From Niveibacterium sp. 24ML (GTDB taxonomy: Bacteria; Pseudomonadota; Gammaproteobacteria; Burkholderiales; Rhodocyclaceae): a stretch of DNA of 64,000 nt. Where the stretch lies: contig NZ_JAPFHA010000004.1 of NCBI RefSeq assembly GCF_026586805.1, positions 1-64,000 of the forward strand. Direction: 5' to 3'. Positions 25,136 through 33,707 of the stretch are shown here, one piece after another. The translations under genes and the position numbers were made by a program. The notes beneath the pieces were generated by a model that saw nothing but the letters and a program-made list of their open reading frames with translations, made no database searches and was not told the origin of the DNA. Position 1 is the first letter of the stretch. The number at the start of each line of letters is the position of its first letter.

Positions 25136-26953
25136 ATGCGTGGACTTTGGGGCGTGCGGCGTATTCGCGAGTGGCTGTCTGCCAGCATGCTTGCCGCCGT
25201 GCTCGGGATTGGATTGGGCTTTGCCGCGCCCCTTGGCGCGCAAGAGGCCAGCTCGGAACGAAGCGCGGTCTACCAGCTTGTTGAGCGGCATTTCGAACAG
25301 ACGCTGGCGATTGCCCCGCTCTCTGCGACCTGGATTGGCGATTCGCGCTACGACGACCAGCTCGGCAATCCCGACTCACTTGAAACACGCGCGCGTTTCG
25401 ATCTGCTCGACCGGCAATCCTTGCTGGCGGCGCGTGCAATCGCGCGTGACGCTTTGTCGCCAGCCGATGCGTTGACGCTCGATATCTTCATCAATGCGCG
25501 CGAACAGCAGATCGACGCGCGTCGCTTTCCCGAGCACCTGTTGCCGATCACGCAGCTCGACAGTCTGCCTATCGAACTTGCGCTGCTCGGGTCTGGTGAC
25601 GGGCAGCAGCCCCTTGCCACCCTGGCGCAGCATCGCGCGTGGCTGGCGCGGGCGGCGCAGTTTCCGCGCTGGGTGGATACCGCGCTGGCCAATCTGCGCG
25701 AAGGTGTTGTGCGGCAGGTGACATTGCCCCGGGTGGCGGCAGAGCGGGTATTGCCTCAGCTCAGGGCGATCGCGGATTCCGCGCCGGGCGCCAGCGTGTT
25801 TCATGGCGCACTCAAGCGGATTCCGGCCAGCGCCACTGATGCCGAACGCGCGGCCCTCACGGCTGATTACGAAGCCCTGATCGTCGGGCAGCTCCTGCCG
25901 GCCTATCGCAAGCTGGCGGACTATTTCGCCAACGAGTACATCCCCGCCTGCCGCAGCAGCGTTGGCTGGTCCGCATTGCCTGATGGCACCGCCTGGTACC
26001 GCGCGCGAGTTCGCGCCAACACCGGGCTTGAGTTGTCGCCCGATGAGATTCATGCCATCGGACTGAAGGAAGTCGCGCGGATCCAGCGTGAGATGGAGTC
26101 GGTGCGACGCGCGATCGGTTTCAGCGGTGATCAGAAGGCGTTCCGCACCTACCTGGCCACCGACCCGCGCTTCTATCACACCAGTGCCGATGGGGTGGTG
26201 GAGGGCTTCAAGGCGATCAAGCGCAAGGTGGATCCGAACCTGCCCGCGCTCTTTTCGCTCTTCCCGAAAGCCGATTACGAGGTCAGGCCGGTCGAGGCGT
26301 TTCGTGCCGCCGCAGCGCCCGGTGCCTTCTATCAGTCGCCTTCGCAGGATGGCAGCCGGCCCGGCATCTTCTACATCAACACCAACGACCTGCGCGCGGT
26401 GCCGATCTGGGGCATGGAGACACTGTCTCTGCATGAAGCCGCGCCCGGCCACCACTTCCAGATTGCGCTGGCACAGGAAGTGGCAGACCTCCCGCGCTTC
26501 CGGCGTTTCTTTGGCGACAACGCGTATGCAGAAGGCTGGGCCTTGTACGCCGAAACGCTCGGTCACGATCTGGGTTTGTTCACCGATCCGCTGCAGTGGT
26601 TCGGCAAACTCAACGATGAAATGCTTCGCGCCTCGCGCCTGGTGGTGGATACCGGGCTTCATGCCAAGGGCTGGTCACGCGAGCGGGCGATCGCCTACAT
26701 GAAGGCCAATCAGGTCATGGCCGATAGCGATGCAGTGATCGAAGTGGAACGCTACATGGTTGATCCGGGCCAGGCGCTTGGCTACAAGCTGGGGCAACTG
26801 CGGATCCTGCAATTGCGCCGCGAGGCCGAGTCGCAACTCAAGGCGCGATTCGATCTGCGCGCATTTCACCGCGAGTTGCTGGTCGATGGCGCCATGCCTT
26901 TGCCGGTACTCGAACGCAAGATCCGCCGCTGGATTGCCGCGCAAGGCGGCTGA
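25136..26953 (+). CDS. Secreted DUF885 family (peptidase-like) protein
   Basis: A 605-residue protein with an N-terminal signal (WLSASMLAAVLGIGLGFA through LGAQ). The DUF885 signature is present: ETLSLHEAAPGHHFQIALAQ, with a His-Glu...His metal-binding pattern, and AYAEGWALYAETLG about 25 residues later, giving a third ligand, which suggests a zinc metallopeptidase-like active site. ATG 25136, four bases past the TlpA-like stop, is preferred over the open frame from 25034. Substrate is unknown. Confidence 0.8.
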   Translation: MRGLWGVRRIREWLSASMLAAVLGIGLGFAAPLGAQEASSERSAVYQLVERHFEQTLAIAPLSATWIGDSRYDDQLGNPDSLETRARFDLLDRQSLLAARAIARDALSPADALTLDIFINAREQQIDARRFPEHLLPITQLDSLPIELALLGSGDGQQPLATLAQHRAWLARAAQFPRWVDTALANLREGVVRQVTLPRVAAERVLPQLRAIADSAPGASVFHGALKRIPASATDAERAALTADYEALIVGQLLPAYRKLADYFANEYIPACRSSVGWSALPDGTAWYRARVRANTGLELSPDEIHAIGLKEVARIQREMESVRRAIGFSGDQKAFRTYLATDPRFYHTSADGVVEGFKAIKRKVDPNLPALFSLFPKADYEVRPVEAFRAAAAPGAFYQSPSQDGSRPGIFYINTNDLRAVPIWGMETLSLHEAAPGHHFQIALAQEVADLPRFRRFFGDNAYAEGWALYAETLGHDLGLFTDPLQWFGKLNDEMLRASRLVVDTGLHAKGWSRERAIAYMKANQVMADSDAVIEVERYMVDPGQALGYKLGQLRILQLRREAESQLKARFDLRAFHRELLVDGAMPLPVLERKIRRWIAAQGG

Positions 26954-26959
26954 AGCACC

Positions 26960-27358
26960 TTACTGCGCGCGGCGGATGCTGCCGTCTTCGGCGATCTCGA
27001 TGCCGCCGGCAACCGGTTTTGCCGGGGCGGCGCTGGCGGTACCTGAGGCCGGCTTATCTGCCGGCAGCGTTACGATCTGGCTGCGCTCCGGGTCGAGTTT
27101 GCCTTGCTTGTGGTCTTCCGGGCAGGGCTGGTCGGTGTAGACCACCTTGCCGCGCTTCGTGCACTTGTGAATCCCTGCGCCGGGCGGCTGCGCCGGCTCG
27201 ATCTCGATCACATCCCGTGGATCGGGGAGGCGCGAGAGGTCGGGCGTTGCGCGTGATGCGGCGGCCTTCAATTGCGGACTGGGTTCGCCATGCACCAGCG
27301 AGTAGAGACCGACGACGGCAGCGCCGGTCAGGACGAACAGGATCAGGAAGATACGCAC
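26960..27358 (-). CDS. DUF4124 domain protein, membrane-anchored
   Basis: A 132-residue protein with an N-terminal hydrophobic segment (MRIFLILFVLTGAAVVGLYS) and the DUF4124 motif IHKCTKRGKVVYTDQPCPE near residues 64-82, two conserved cysteines in a small beta unit. It is convergent with the DUF885 gene, with only 6 bp between stops. DUF4124 proteins are envelope proteins of unknown role. Confidence 0.78.
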   Translation of the reverse strand: MRIFLILFVLTGAAVVGLYSLVHGEPSPQLKAAASRATPDLSRLPDPRDVIEIEPAQPPGAGIHKCTKRGKVVYTDQPCPEDHKQGKLDPERSQIVTLPADKPASGTASAAPAKPVAGGIEIAEDGSIRRAQ

Positions 27359-27451
27359 GGCGGGGGCTCGTGAAGTGACCGGCGAATTCTACTGATGCAC
27401 TGTTTCGCCAAATGTGCCGCGCGCCACGTCCGCGCGCAGTTAGCGCTCGTG

Positions 27452-28663
27452 CTACTTGACCTCGGGCAAGAAACGTTCGAGCAGCGTGTTCAGGAAACGT
27501 TGGCCTTGCAGGCTGGGGCGCAAACCGTTGGCGTCCATTTCAAGCAGACCATCCTGCCGGGCGCGCACCAGGATGGGTTCGATTGCCGCGAGCGGCAAGC
27601 CGGTGCGCTCGGCAAACAGCGCGGGGGGCACGCCGTCGATCAGGCGCAAGGCGTTCAGCATGAACTCGAAGGGCAACTCTTCGGTACCCACTTCGCGCCG
27701 TTCCTGCAATGCATCGCCGCGGGCCACGCCTTCGATGTAGGCATTCGGGTGCTTGTGCCGTGCCTCGCGCACGATCCCGGTGTGTGACGAGAGCTTGCCA
27801 TGCGCCCCGGCGCCGATTCCCAGGTAGTCGCCAAATGCCCAGTAGTTCAGGTTATGCCGGCAGCGGTGGCCGGGGCGTGCGAAGGCCGAGGTTTCGTAGT
27901 GCTGGTAGCCGGCCTGCGCGAGCCGCGCTTCGATCGCCTCCTGCATGTCGGCGCTGCAGTCGTCGTCGGGCAGATCGGCGGGGGGCTTGGCGCCGAAAGC
28001 AGTGTTCGGCTCCATCGTCAGGTGGTAGCAAGACAGGTGCGGGGGCGCGAAGCTCAGTGCGATCTCAAGGTCGGCCAGCGCCTGTTCCAGCGATTGAGCA
28101 GGCAGCGCGTACATCAGATCGAGGTTGAAGGTGTCGAAGTGCTTTGCTGCAAGCGCGGCCGCGCGTCGCGCCTCATCGCCGCCATGGATGCGGCCGATGC
28201 GCGCAAGAGCTGCGTCGTCAAAGCTCTGGATGCCGAGTGAGAGCCGTGTCACGCCTGCGGCGCGGAAGTCCCCGAAATGAGTGGCCTCCAGCGTGCCGGG
28301 GTTCGCTTCGAGCGTGATCTCGCAATCGCCCGCCAGCGGCAGGCGCATGCGGATGTCGGCCAGCAGGCGCTCCAGCCCTGCGGCGCTGATCAGGCTGGGC
28401 GTACCACCACCGATGAAGATCGATTGCACCCGGCGGCCCCACACCTGCGGCAGTGATGCTTCAAGGTCGGCGATCAGTGCGTCGAGGTAGGCCTGCTCGG
28501 GGATGCTCTCGCGTACTGCGTGCGAGTTGAAGTCGCAGTAGGGGCACTTCTGCACGCACCAGGGGAAGTGCACGTAGAGCGAGAGCGGTGGCGGTGCGCT
28601 CAGTGCTGCACGCGTAATGACCGGCGGCCGCGTGACCAGCGGAATGATGCGACGTTCGCTCAT
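27452..28663 (-). CDS. hemW: Heme chaperone HemW (radical SAM)
   Basis: A 403-residue radical SAM protein. The 4Fe-4S cluster motif CVQKCPYC has Cys at about residues 36, 40 and 43; FIGGGTPSL and LEANPGTLE are the SAM-binding segments; the C-terminal HemW domain includes GIGAGAHGKL. It resembles HemN but lacks the long N-terminal extension, which marks HemW, a heme-trafficking protein formerly misnamed coproporphyrinogen oxidase. The ATG at 28663 is eight bases from the end of rdgB; the longer frame overlaps rdgB and is rejected. Confidence 0.92.
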   Translation of the reverse strand: MSERRIIPLVTRPPVITRAALSAPPPLSLYVHFPWCVQKCPYCDFNSHAVRESIPEQAYLDALIADLEASLPQVWGRRVQSIFIGGGTPSLISAAGLERLLADIRMRLPLAGDCEITLEANPGTLEATHFGDFRAAGVTRLSLGIQSFDDAALARIGRIHGGDEARRAAALAAKHFDTFNLDLMYALPAQSLEQALADLEIALSFAPPHLSCYHLTMEPNTAFGAKPPADLPDDDCSADMQEAIEARLAQAGYQHYETSAFARPGHRCRHNLNYWAFGDYLGIGAGAHGKLSSHTGIVREARHKHPNAYIEGVARGDALQERREVGTEELPFEFMLNALRLIDGVPPALFAERTGLPLAAIEPILVRARQDGLLEMDANGLRPSLQGQRFLNTLLERFLPEVK

Positions 28664-28671
28664 GCAATCGA

Positions 28672-29265
28672 TCAGAGCGCGGTGCGCTGCAGCGTCTCCA
28701 GCAGGTGGCGGCAGGCGGTGCCGCGATGCGAGAGCGTGTTCTTCAATGCCGGGTCCAGTTCGGCCGCCGTCTGTCCGAGATCGGGCAGGAGGAATAGCGG
28801 ATCGTAGCCAAAGCCCTTGGTGCCGCGGGCTTGCGCAATGATCTCGCCGTGCCATTCGCCTTCCGCGATCAGCGGCTGCGGGTCGTCGGCGCTGCGCACC
28901 AGCACCAGAACGCAAACGTAGTGCGCGGCGTGGTCTGCCTGCCCGGCCAGTTTCTCTAGCAGCAAGGCGTTGTTGCGCTCATCAGATTTGGGTTCGCCGG
29001 CAAAGCGGGCCGACTGGACGCCCGGCGCGCCGCCAAGCGCGCTGACGCACAGGCCGGAATCGTCAGCGAGGGCCGGCAGGCCGGTGTAGCGCGAGGCGTG
29101 GCGCGCCTTCTCCAGCGCGTTCTCGATGAAGGTGCAATGCGGCTCTTCGGCCTCCGGCACGTTGAAGTGCGCCTGCGGTAGCACTTCGATCCCGAGCGGT
29201 GCCAGCAGCGCGGCGAATTCGCGCAGCTTGCCAGGGTTGTTCGAGGCGAGGACGAGTTGTTTCAT
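28672..29265 (-). CDS. rdgB: XTP/dITP pyrophosphatase RdgB (HAM1)
   Basis: A 197-residue HAM1-fold enzyme that removes non-canonical purine nucleotides (dITP, XTP). N-terminal LVLASNNPGKLREF, the substrate-binding FIENALEKARHAS, LADDSGLCVSALGGAPGV and the C-terminal GYDPLFLLPDLG and LSHRGTACRHLLE are all present. Start ATG 29265 chosen over 29304. It lies between hemW and rph, the usual order in betaproteobacteria, separated from rph by a palindromic repeat. Confidence 0.95.
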   Translation of the reverse strand: MKQLVLASNNPGKLREFAALLAPLGIEVLPQAHFNVPEAEEPHCTFIENALEKARHASRYTGLPALADDSGLCVSALGGAPGVQSARFAGEPKSDERNNALLLEKLAGQADHAAHYVCVLVLVRSADDPQPLIAEGEWHGEIIAQARGTKGFGYDPLFLLPDLGQTAAELDPALKNTLSHRGTACRHLLETLQRTAL

Positions 29266-29288
29266 CGGGAAAGACCTTGAATTTCCAT

Positions 29289-29387
29289 CACCACAAAGGC
29301 GCAAAGGACCACAAAGGGTCGCGAAGAATCGTCGCGTGACAACAAATTTGCTTTGTGGCCCTTGGCGTTCTTCGCGTCTTTGTGGTG
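29289..29387. repeat. Palindromic intergenic repeat (CACCACAAAG type)
   Basis: A 99-bp imperfect inverted repeat. It begins CACCACAAAGGCGCAAAGG and ends CGCGTCTTTGTGGTG; each arm repeats the CACAAAG unit, and internal parts (CGCGAAGAA) pair less well. It fills nearly all of the rph-rdgB gap and would fold into a long hairpin in the operon mRNA. It resembles the CCACAAAG-type repeats scattered through many proteobacterial genomes. No coding capacity. Confidence 0.75.
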
Positions 29388-29401
29388 AAGCTGCTTGTCG
29401 T

Positions 29402-30133
29402 TCAGCCTGTGAGCGCGCTGCGCTGCGCAGCCACCAGTTCGCCGATTCCCTTCTCGGCCAGCACCAGCAGTGCGTCGAGTTCAGCGCGCGAGAAGGGCGT
29501 GCCCTCCGCGGTGCCCTGCACTTCGACGATGCCGCCGGAAGCGGTCATCACGACGTTCATGTCGGTGTCGCAGCCCGAGTCTTCAGTGTAGTCAAGATCG
29601 AGAACTGGCTGCCCCGCAACGATGCCGACCGAGATGGCGGCCACCATTTCGCGCATCGGGTGCTGGGCCAGCTTGCCCTCGGCCACCAGCTTTCCGAGTG
29701 CTTCGTGCAGTGCCACGCAGGCCCCGGTGATGGCGGCGGTGCGGGTGCCACCGTCGGCCTGCAGCACGTCGCAGTCCAGTGTGATCTGTCGCTCGCCCAG
29801 CGCCTTGAGGTCGACCACCGCGCGCAAGCTGCGCCCGATCAGGCGCTGGATTTCCTGGGTGCGGCCGCTTTGCTTGCCCTTGGCCGCTTCGCGCGCGCTG
29901 CGGGTGTGGGTGGCGCGCGGCAGCATGCCGTATTCGGCCGTGACCCAGCCCTCGCCCTTGCCACGCAGGAAGGGCGGCACCGATTCTTCGATGCTGGCGG
30001 TGCACAGCACGCGGGTATCGCCAAACTCAACCAGCACCGAACCTTCTGCATGGCGGGTGAAGCCGCGCGTGATGCGGACGGCGCGAAGTGCGTCGGGGCT
30101 GCGGCCACTCGGGCGCTGGGCGGGTGTGCTCAT
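29402..30133 (-). CDS. rph: Ribonuclease PH
   Basis: A 243-residue phosphorolytic 3'-5' exoribonuclease that trims tRNA 3' ends. [19 protein letters not shown] at the N-terminus, [12 protein letters not shown], the RNA-binding [18 protein letters not shown] and the active-site [15 protein letters not shown] and [17 protein letters not shown] are intact. Its ATG overlaps the stop of the upstream PP2C gene (ATGA), so it is coupled to the kinase-phosphatase pair. Confidence 0.96.
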   Translation of the reverse strand: MSTPAQRPSGRSPDALRAVRITRGFTRHAEGSVLVEFGDTRVLCTASIEESVPPFLRGKGEGWVTAEYGMLPRATHTRSAREAAKGKQSGRTQEIQRLIGRSLRAVVDLKALGERQITLDCDVLQADGGTRTAAITGACVALHEALGKLVAEGKLAQHPMREMVAAISVGIVAGQPVLDLDYTEDSGCDTDMNVVMTASGGIVEVQGTAEGTPFSRAELDALLVLAEKGIGELVAAQRSALTG

Positions 30134-31047
30134 TTCGTGTACTTCCGGATCGCAGAGTTGATTTCGGCAATTGCGCGCTCGATGTCGTCGTCGCTCAGGT
30201 CACTGTTGGCGGGCGCGGTGTGGCCGGAGGCGAAGCCTTCCATCTTGGTGGTGAAGCTGTCCATCGGCATGGTCATCGTCGAGATTGTCGTGGGCGGCGA
30301 TTCGGCGAAGTCGTCATGCCAGGTCATGCCCACGATCGAAAGATTGTCGGCGGTCGGGCCGGCGAGCGTCTCGGCACGGTTCATCAGCACGGGCAGCGAT
30401 TCGAGGATGTTCTTCGTATCGACTTCGGCGATCGCCTCTTCGGCCCCTACCGGGCCCCAGACTCCGTCGCTGCACAGCAGCAGGGTGTCGCCCGCGTACA
30501 AGGGCGTTCGCCGCGAGAATTCGATTTGCGGCGAATGCGTACCGCCCAGGCAACTGAAGATGCGGTTGCGGAAGGGGTGGGTGGCTTGTTCGCCTTCCTT
30601 GATCAGACCTTGCTCCACCATGACCTGCACGCGCGAGTGGTCACGCGTGTGGAAGGCGACGCGGCCGTCGCGCAGCAGGTAGAGCCGCGAATCGCCCGCA
30701 TGCGCCCAGTGCGCGAGGCTGTTCTGCACCACGCAGGCGACGATGGTTGTGCGTGGCGGATCGGGCAGGTTCTTGTCGAAGGCGTAGTCGAGAATGGCGT
30801 GATGGGCGTTGGTCAGCGCACGCGAGAGGAACAGCATCTCGTCCTGCAACTGGCCGCGCGCTTCGCGCTGAAAGCTCTCTGCGATGTATTGCACCGCGAT
30901 CTGCGCGGCGATTTCGCCGTGCAGGTGGCCGCCCATGCCATCGGCAACGACCATCAGCAGCGCATCGCGTGAATAGCAATACGCGATGCGGTCCTGATTC
31001 GAGCGCCGTTTGCCGGGGCGGCTTTCCTGATAGATGGTGAATTTCAT
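30130..31047 (-). CDS. PP2C-type serine/threonine protein phosphatase
   Basis: A 305-residue cytoplasmic PPM-family phosphatase. Metal-binding motifs are intact: RRSNQDR near residue 15, [13 protein letters not shown] at ~34-46, [13 protein letters not shown], then [10 protein letters not shown]. The C-terminal 60 residues after the catalytic core are less conserved. Start ATG 31047 overlaps the kinase stop by ATGA. It probably reverses phosphorylation by that kinase; this is inferred from coupling. Confidence 0.9.
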   Translation of the reverse strand: MKFTIYQESRPGKRRSNQDRIAYCYSRDALLMVVADGMGGHLHGEIAAQIAVQYIAESFQREARGQLQDEMLFLSRALTNAHHAILDYAFDKNLPDPPRTTIVACVVQNSLAHWAHAGDSRLYLLRDGRVAFHTRDHSRVQVMVEQGLIKEGEQATHPFRNRIFSCLGGTHSPQIEFSRRTPLYAGDTLLLCSDGVWGPVGAEEAIAEVDTKNILESLPVLMNRAETLAGPTADNLSIVGMTWHDDFAESPPTTISTMTMPMDSFTTKMEGFASGHTAPANSDLSDDDIERAIAEINSAIRKYTK

Positions 31048-32003
31048 GATCGCGAAATGATTGACCGCAGTTTTGTTCCGAGGGACCCGATCCAGGTGTT
31101 CTCTGTCGTGCTGCCCGGTGCCGGCTGACGCACACGGCGTGCCAGTGCTTTTTGCAGGGCATAGACGCTTTGAGGGCGTTCCAGCGGATCGAGTTTGAGG
31201 CACCAGTCAATGGTGTCCAGTAATTGCGCTGAATACTGCTGCGACCAGCGTTTGCGCGCCGACTCAAGCTGGTCTTTCTTGATGCGATCGTCAGAGCGCT
31301 GCGGTGGTGTTCCGGAGAGGCAGGCATACATGCTCGCGCCTACCGAGTAAATGTCGCTCCATGGGCCCAGTTGCTCACGGTCGCGGAATTGTTCGGGCGC
31401 GCAATAGCCCGGGGTGTACATCGGTTTGAGCATCGGGGCGTCGTTGAACAGCGTCTGCCGTGCAGCGCCGAAGTCGAGCAGGACAGGCGTGCCATCGTTG
31501 CGCAGATAGATGTTGGACGGTTTGATGTCCAGGTGAAGCAGCTTGTTCGTGTGGACTTCACGCAGGCCGTTGAGCAGCCGGGTGAATACGCCGCGAATGA
31601 ATTTCTCGCGGATGTCGCCCTTGTTCTTGTTGATGAAGTCCTGCAAGGTTCGGCCGCGCTCGAAGGCCATCACCATATAGACGGTGCTGTTGGCGCGAAA
31701 GAAATTGAGCACGCGCACCAGATTCGGGTGATTCAGGCTTGCGAGCGCGCGCCCTTCTTCGAAGAAGCACTTCATGCCGTAGCGGAAGGCGGCCTGATGG
31801 TCGTCCGGCACGCGAGGCTCGACCTCGCCTTCCTTGCGCAGCGCCAGCGAATTGGGCAGGTATTCCTTGATCACCACTGGCATGTCATCGGGATCGGTTG
31901 CCAGATAGACGATCGAAAATCCACCGAGGCTGAGCTGCTGCTCGATGCGGTACTGCTCCAGCTGGAAGCCGGACGGCAATGGGCAGTTTGCTTGAGTGGC
32001 CAT
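31044..32003 (-). CDS. Serine/threonine protein kinase
   Basis: A 319-residue Hanks-type kinase. Gly-rich loop LSLGGFSIVY (~25-33), catalytic Lys in VVIKEYLP (K46), catalytic loop HLDIKPSNIYL (HLD instead of HRD), DFGAAR, then APEQF and the GPWSDIYSVGASMYACLSG region. No transmembrane segment or extracellular sensor; the last 30 residues look like a short flexible tail. It is cytoplasmic. Start MATQANCPL at 32003; the longer frame to 32087 is unlikely. First gene of the kinase-PP2C-rph unit. Confidence 0.9.
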   Translation of the reverse strand: MATQANCPLPSGFQLEQYRIEQQLSLGGFSIVYLATDPDDMPVVIKEYLPNSLALRKEGEVEPRVPDDHQAAFRYGMKCFFEEGRALASLNHPNLVRVLNFFRANSTVYMVMAFERGRTLQDFINKNKGDIREKFIRGVFTRLLNGLREVHTNKLLHLDIKPSNIYLRNDGTPVLLDFGAARQTLFNDAPMLKPMYTPGYCAPEQFRDREQLGPWSDIYSVGASMYACLSGTPPQRSDDRIKKDQLESARKRWSQQYSAQLLDTIDWCLKLDPLERPQSVYALQKALARRVRQPAPGSTTENTWIGSLGTKLRSIISRS

Positions 32004-32117
32004 CGGGGCGCACGTATGATTCGGCGAAAGGGCCTCGATTTTCAGCTTTTTATCCCACCCCTGCAATTCGACTGTGCAATTTAGCAATTTTCGCAGTCCT
32101 CAAAGCGGAAGCTTCTG
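32004..32117. promoter_or_regulatory. Divergent promoter region between kinase operon and yicC
   Basis: 114 bp, AT-richer than the flanks. Read toward the kinase, TTGCAC is followed about 18-19 bp later by GATAAA, a fair sigma-70 pair. Toward yicC no good promoter is seen. GGAAGC precedes the yicC ATG. Confidence 0.35.
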
Positions 32118-32984
32118 ATGATTCACTCAATGACCGGCTATGCCGTCAGCGCCCGTGAAAGCGGGCGTCTGCGTCTAAATATCGAGCTCAAAAGCGTCAA
32201 TTCGCGCTTTCTGGATCTCGGATTCCGCATGGCCGAAGAGCTGCGCCTGGCCGAACCCGCCTTGCGCGAGGCGATCACCGCCCGGCTTTCGCGCGGCAAG
32301 GTTGAGTGCCGCCTCTACTGGCAGGCGATCGCGGCCGCGCCGGCGGAACTCTCGCTCAATGCGGCTCTGGTCGACCAATTGACGGCCGCGCAGGCCCAGT
32401 TGCGCAACCGCTTCCCCGATGCGGCGCCGCTCTCGGTCGGCGAGATCCTGCGCTGGCCCGGCATGATGGGCGACAACGGCCCGGACTTCGATGGCCTGGT
32501 GGCATCAGCGATCGAGCTGGTTGGCGTAGCGTTGGGTGATCTGGTCGCGTCGCGTGCGCGGGAGGGTGAAAAACTCGCCGCCATGATCCTGGAGCGAATC
32601 GAGGGCTTGCGTGCACTGGTGGCGCGCGCCGAACCGATCCTCCCGCAGGCGGTGGCCGAGTACCAGGAGAAGCTCACCACGCGCCTGCGCGACGCAGTCG
32701 CGACGCTCGATGAAGACCGCATCCGCCAGGAAGTTAGCCTGTTTGCCCAGCGCGCCGATGTGGTGGAGGAATTCTCGCGCCTGCGTGCGCACTGTGACGA
32801 GGTCGAGCGTGTGCTCAAGGTGGGTGGTCAGGCCGGCAAGCGACTCGATTTCCTGATGCAGGAACTCAATCGCGAGGCCAATACCATGGCTTCGAAGGCG
32901 GTATCCGGCGCGCTGTCGAGCATTGCACTGGAGATGAAACTGCTCATCGAGCAGATGCGCGAACAGGTTCAGAACATCGAGTAA
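32118..32984 (+). CDS. yicC: YicC family endoribonuclease
   Basis: A 288-residue YicC protein: MIHSMTGYAVSARESGRL and LNIELKSVNSRFLDLGFRM at the N-terminus, and the DUF1732 C-terminus HCDEVERVL...GKRLDFLMQELNREANT. YicC proteins are hexameric RNases/RNase adaptors linked to small-RNA decay. It heads the yicC-gmk-spoT set and is six bases from gmk. Confidence 0.94.
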   Translation: MIHSMTGYAVSARESGRLRLNIELKSVNSRFLDLGFRMAEELRLAEPALREAITARLSRGKVECRLYWQAIAAAPAELSLNAALVDQLTAAQAQLRNRFPDAAPLSVGEILRWPGMMGDNGPDFDGLVASAIELVGVALGDLVASRAREGEKLAAMILERIEGLRALVARAEPILPQAVAEYQEKLTTRLRDAVATLDEDRIRQEVSLFAQRADVVEEFSRLRAHCDEVERVLKVGGQAGKRLDFLMQELNREANTMASKAVSGALSSIALEMKLLIEQMREQVQNIE

Positions 32985-32989
32985 GCGAC

Positions 32990-33607
32990 ATGCCCGGACA
33001 GCTCTACATCGTTTCGGCCCCTTCCGGGGCAGGCAAAACCACCCTGGTGCGCGGCTTGCTGGAGCAGGACCGCGGCATCCGTCTCTCTGTTTCGCACACC
33101 ACCCGCGCACCGCGCCCGGGCGAGGTCGACGGCCAGCACTATCACTTCACCGATCGCGCGGCCTTTGAGGCAATGCGCGCAGCCGGGGGCTTCCTTGAAT
33201 CGGCCGAGGTGCATGGCAACCTGTACGGCACTTCGCGCAGCTGGATCGAGCAGCAGATGAACACCGGCATGGACATCCTGCTCGAAATCGACTGGCAGGG
33301 CGCGCGGCAGGTGCGGCTGGCGTTTCCGCAAGCCGTTGGCATTTTCGTCCTGCCGCCCTCGCTGGCTGAACTCGAACGTCGCTTGCGCGGTCGTAACTCC
33401 GATGCCGACGAGGTGATTGCCCGTCGCCTGGAGGCTGCGCGGGGCGAGATGGAGCATGTCGACGAGTTCCATTACTGTATTATCAACAATGACTTAGCTG
33501 AGGCGCAGGCGGACATGGCGGCAATCGTGCGAGCCTGCCGCGCGCGCCTCAATGTGCAGAAAGCGCGTCATGCGGAAGCGTTTGCCTTCCTGCGTGGCGC
33601 CGATTGA
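32990..33607 (+). CDS. gmk: Guanylate kinase
   Basis: A 205-residue P-loop kinase phosphorylating GMP to GDP. Walker A SAPSGAGKTTLVRGLL at residues ~8-23, SVSHTTRAPRPGE as the GMP-binding part, VDGQHYHF, and DILLEIDWQGARQV. Complete. It begins 5 bp after yicC. It is normally followed by rpoZ, which is not here. Confidence 0.96.
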   Translation: MPGQLYIVSAPSGAGKTTLVRGLLEQDRGIRLSVSHTTRAPRPGEVDGQHYHFTDRAAFEAMRAAGGFLESAEVHGNLYGTSRSWIEQQMNTGMDILLEIDWQGARQVRLAFPQAVGIFVLPPSLAELERRLRGRNSDADEVIARRLEAARGEMEHVDEFHYCIINNDLAEAQADMAAIVRACRARLNVQKARHAEAFAFLRGAD

Positions 33608-33619
33608 CGGAGGCGACGC

Positions 33620-33706
33620 ATGAGCGCTGATCGCATGTCTGAACGCTGGTCTGCCGCCCGGTTTGCGGCAGCGTGCGTTTGCATGCGTGATCCGGGAGGC
33701 CGCTGA
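33620..33706 (+). other. Short frame in the place normally occupied by rpoZ
   Basis: An ATG-initiated 28-codon frame (MSADRMSERWSAARF, ending in GGR) lies between gmk and spoT. It has no resemblance to RNA polymerase omega (MARITVDD-type start, NRFDL motif). It may be a leader or chance frame; it is not called as a gene. The GGGAGG near its end serves as the spoT ribosome binding site. Confidence 0.4.
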
Positions 33707-33707
33707 G

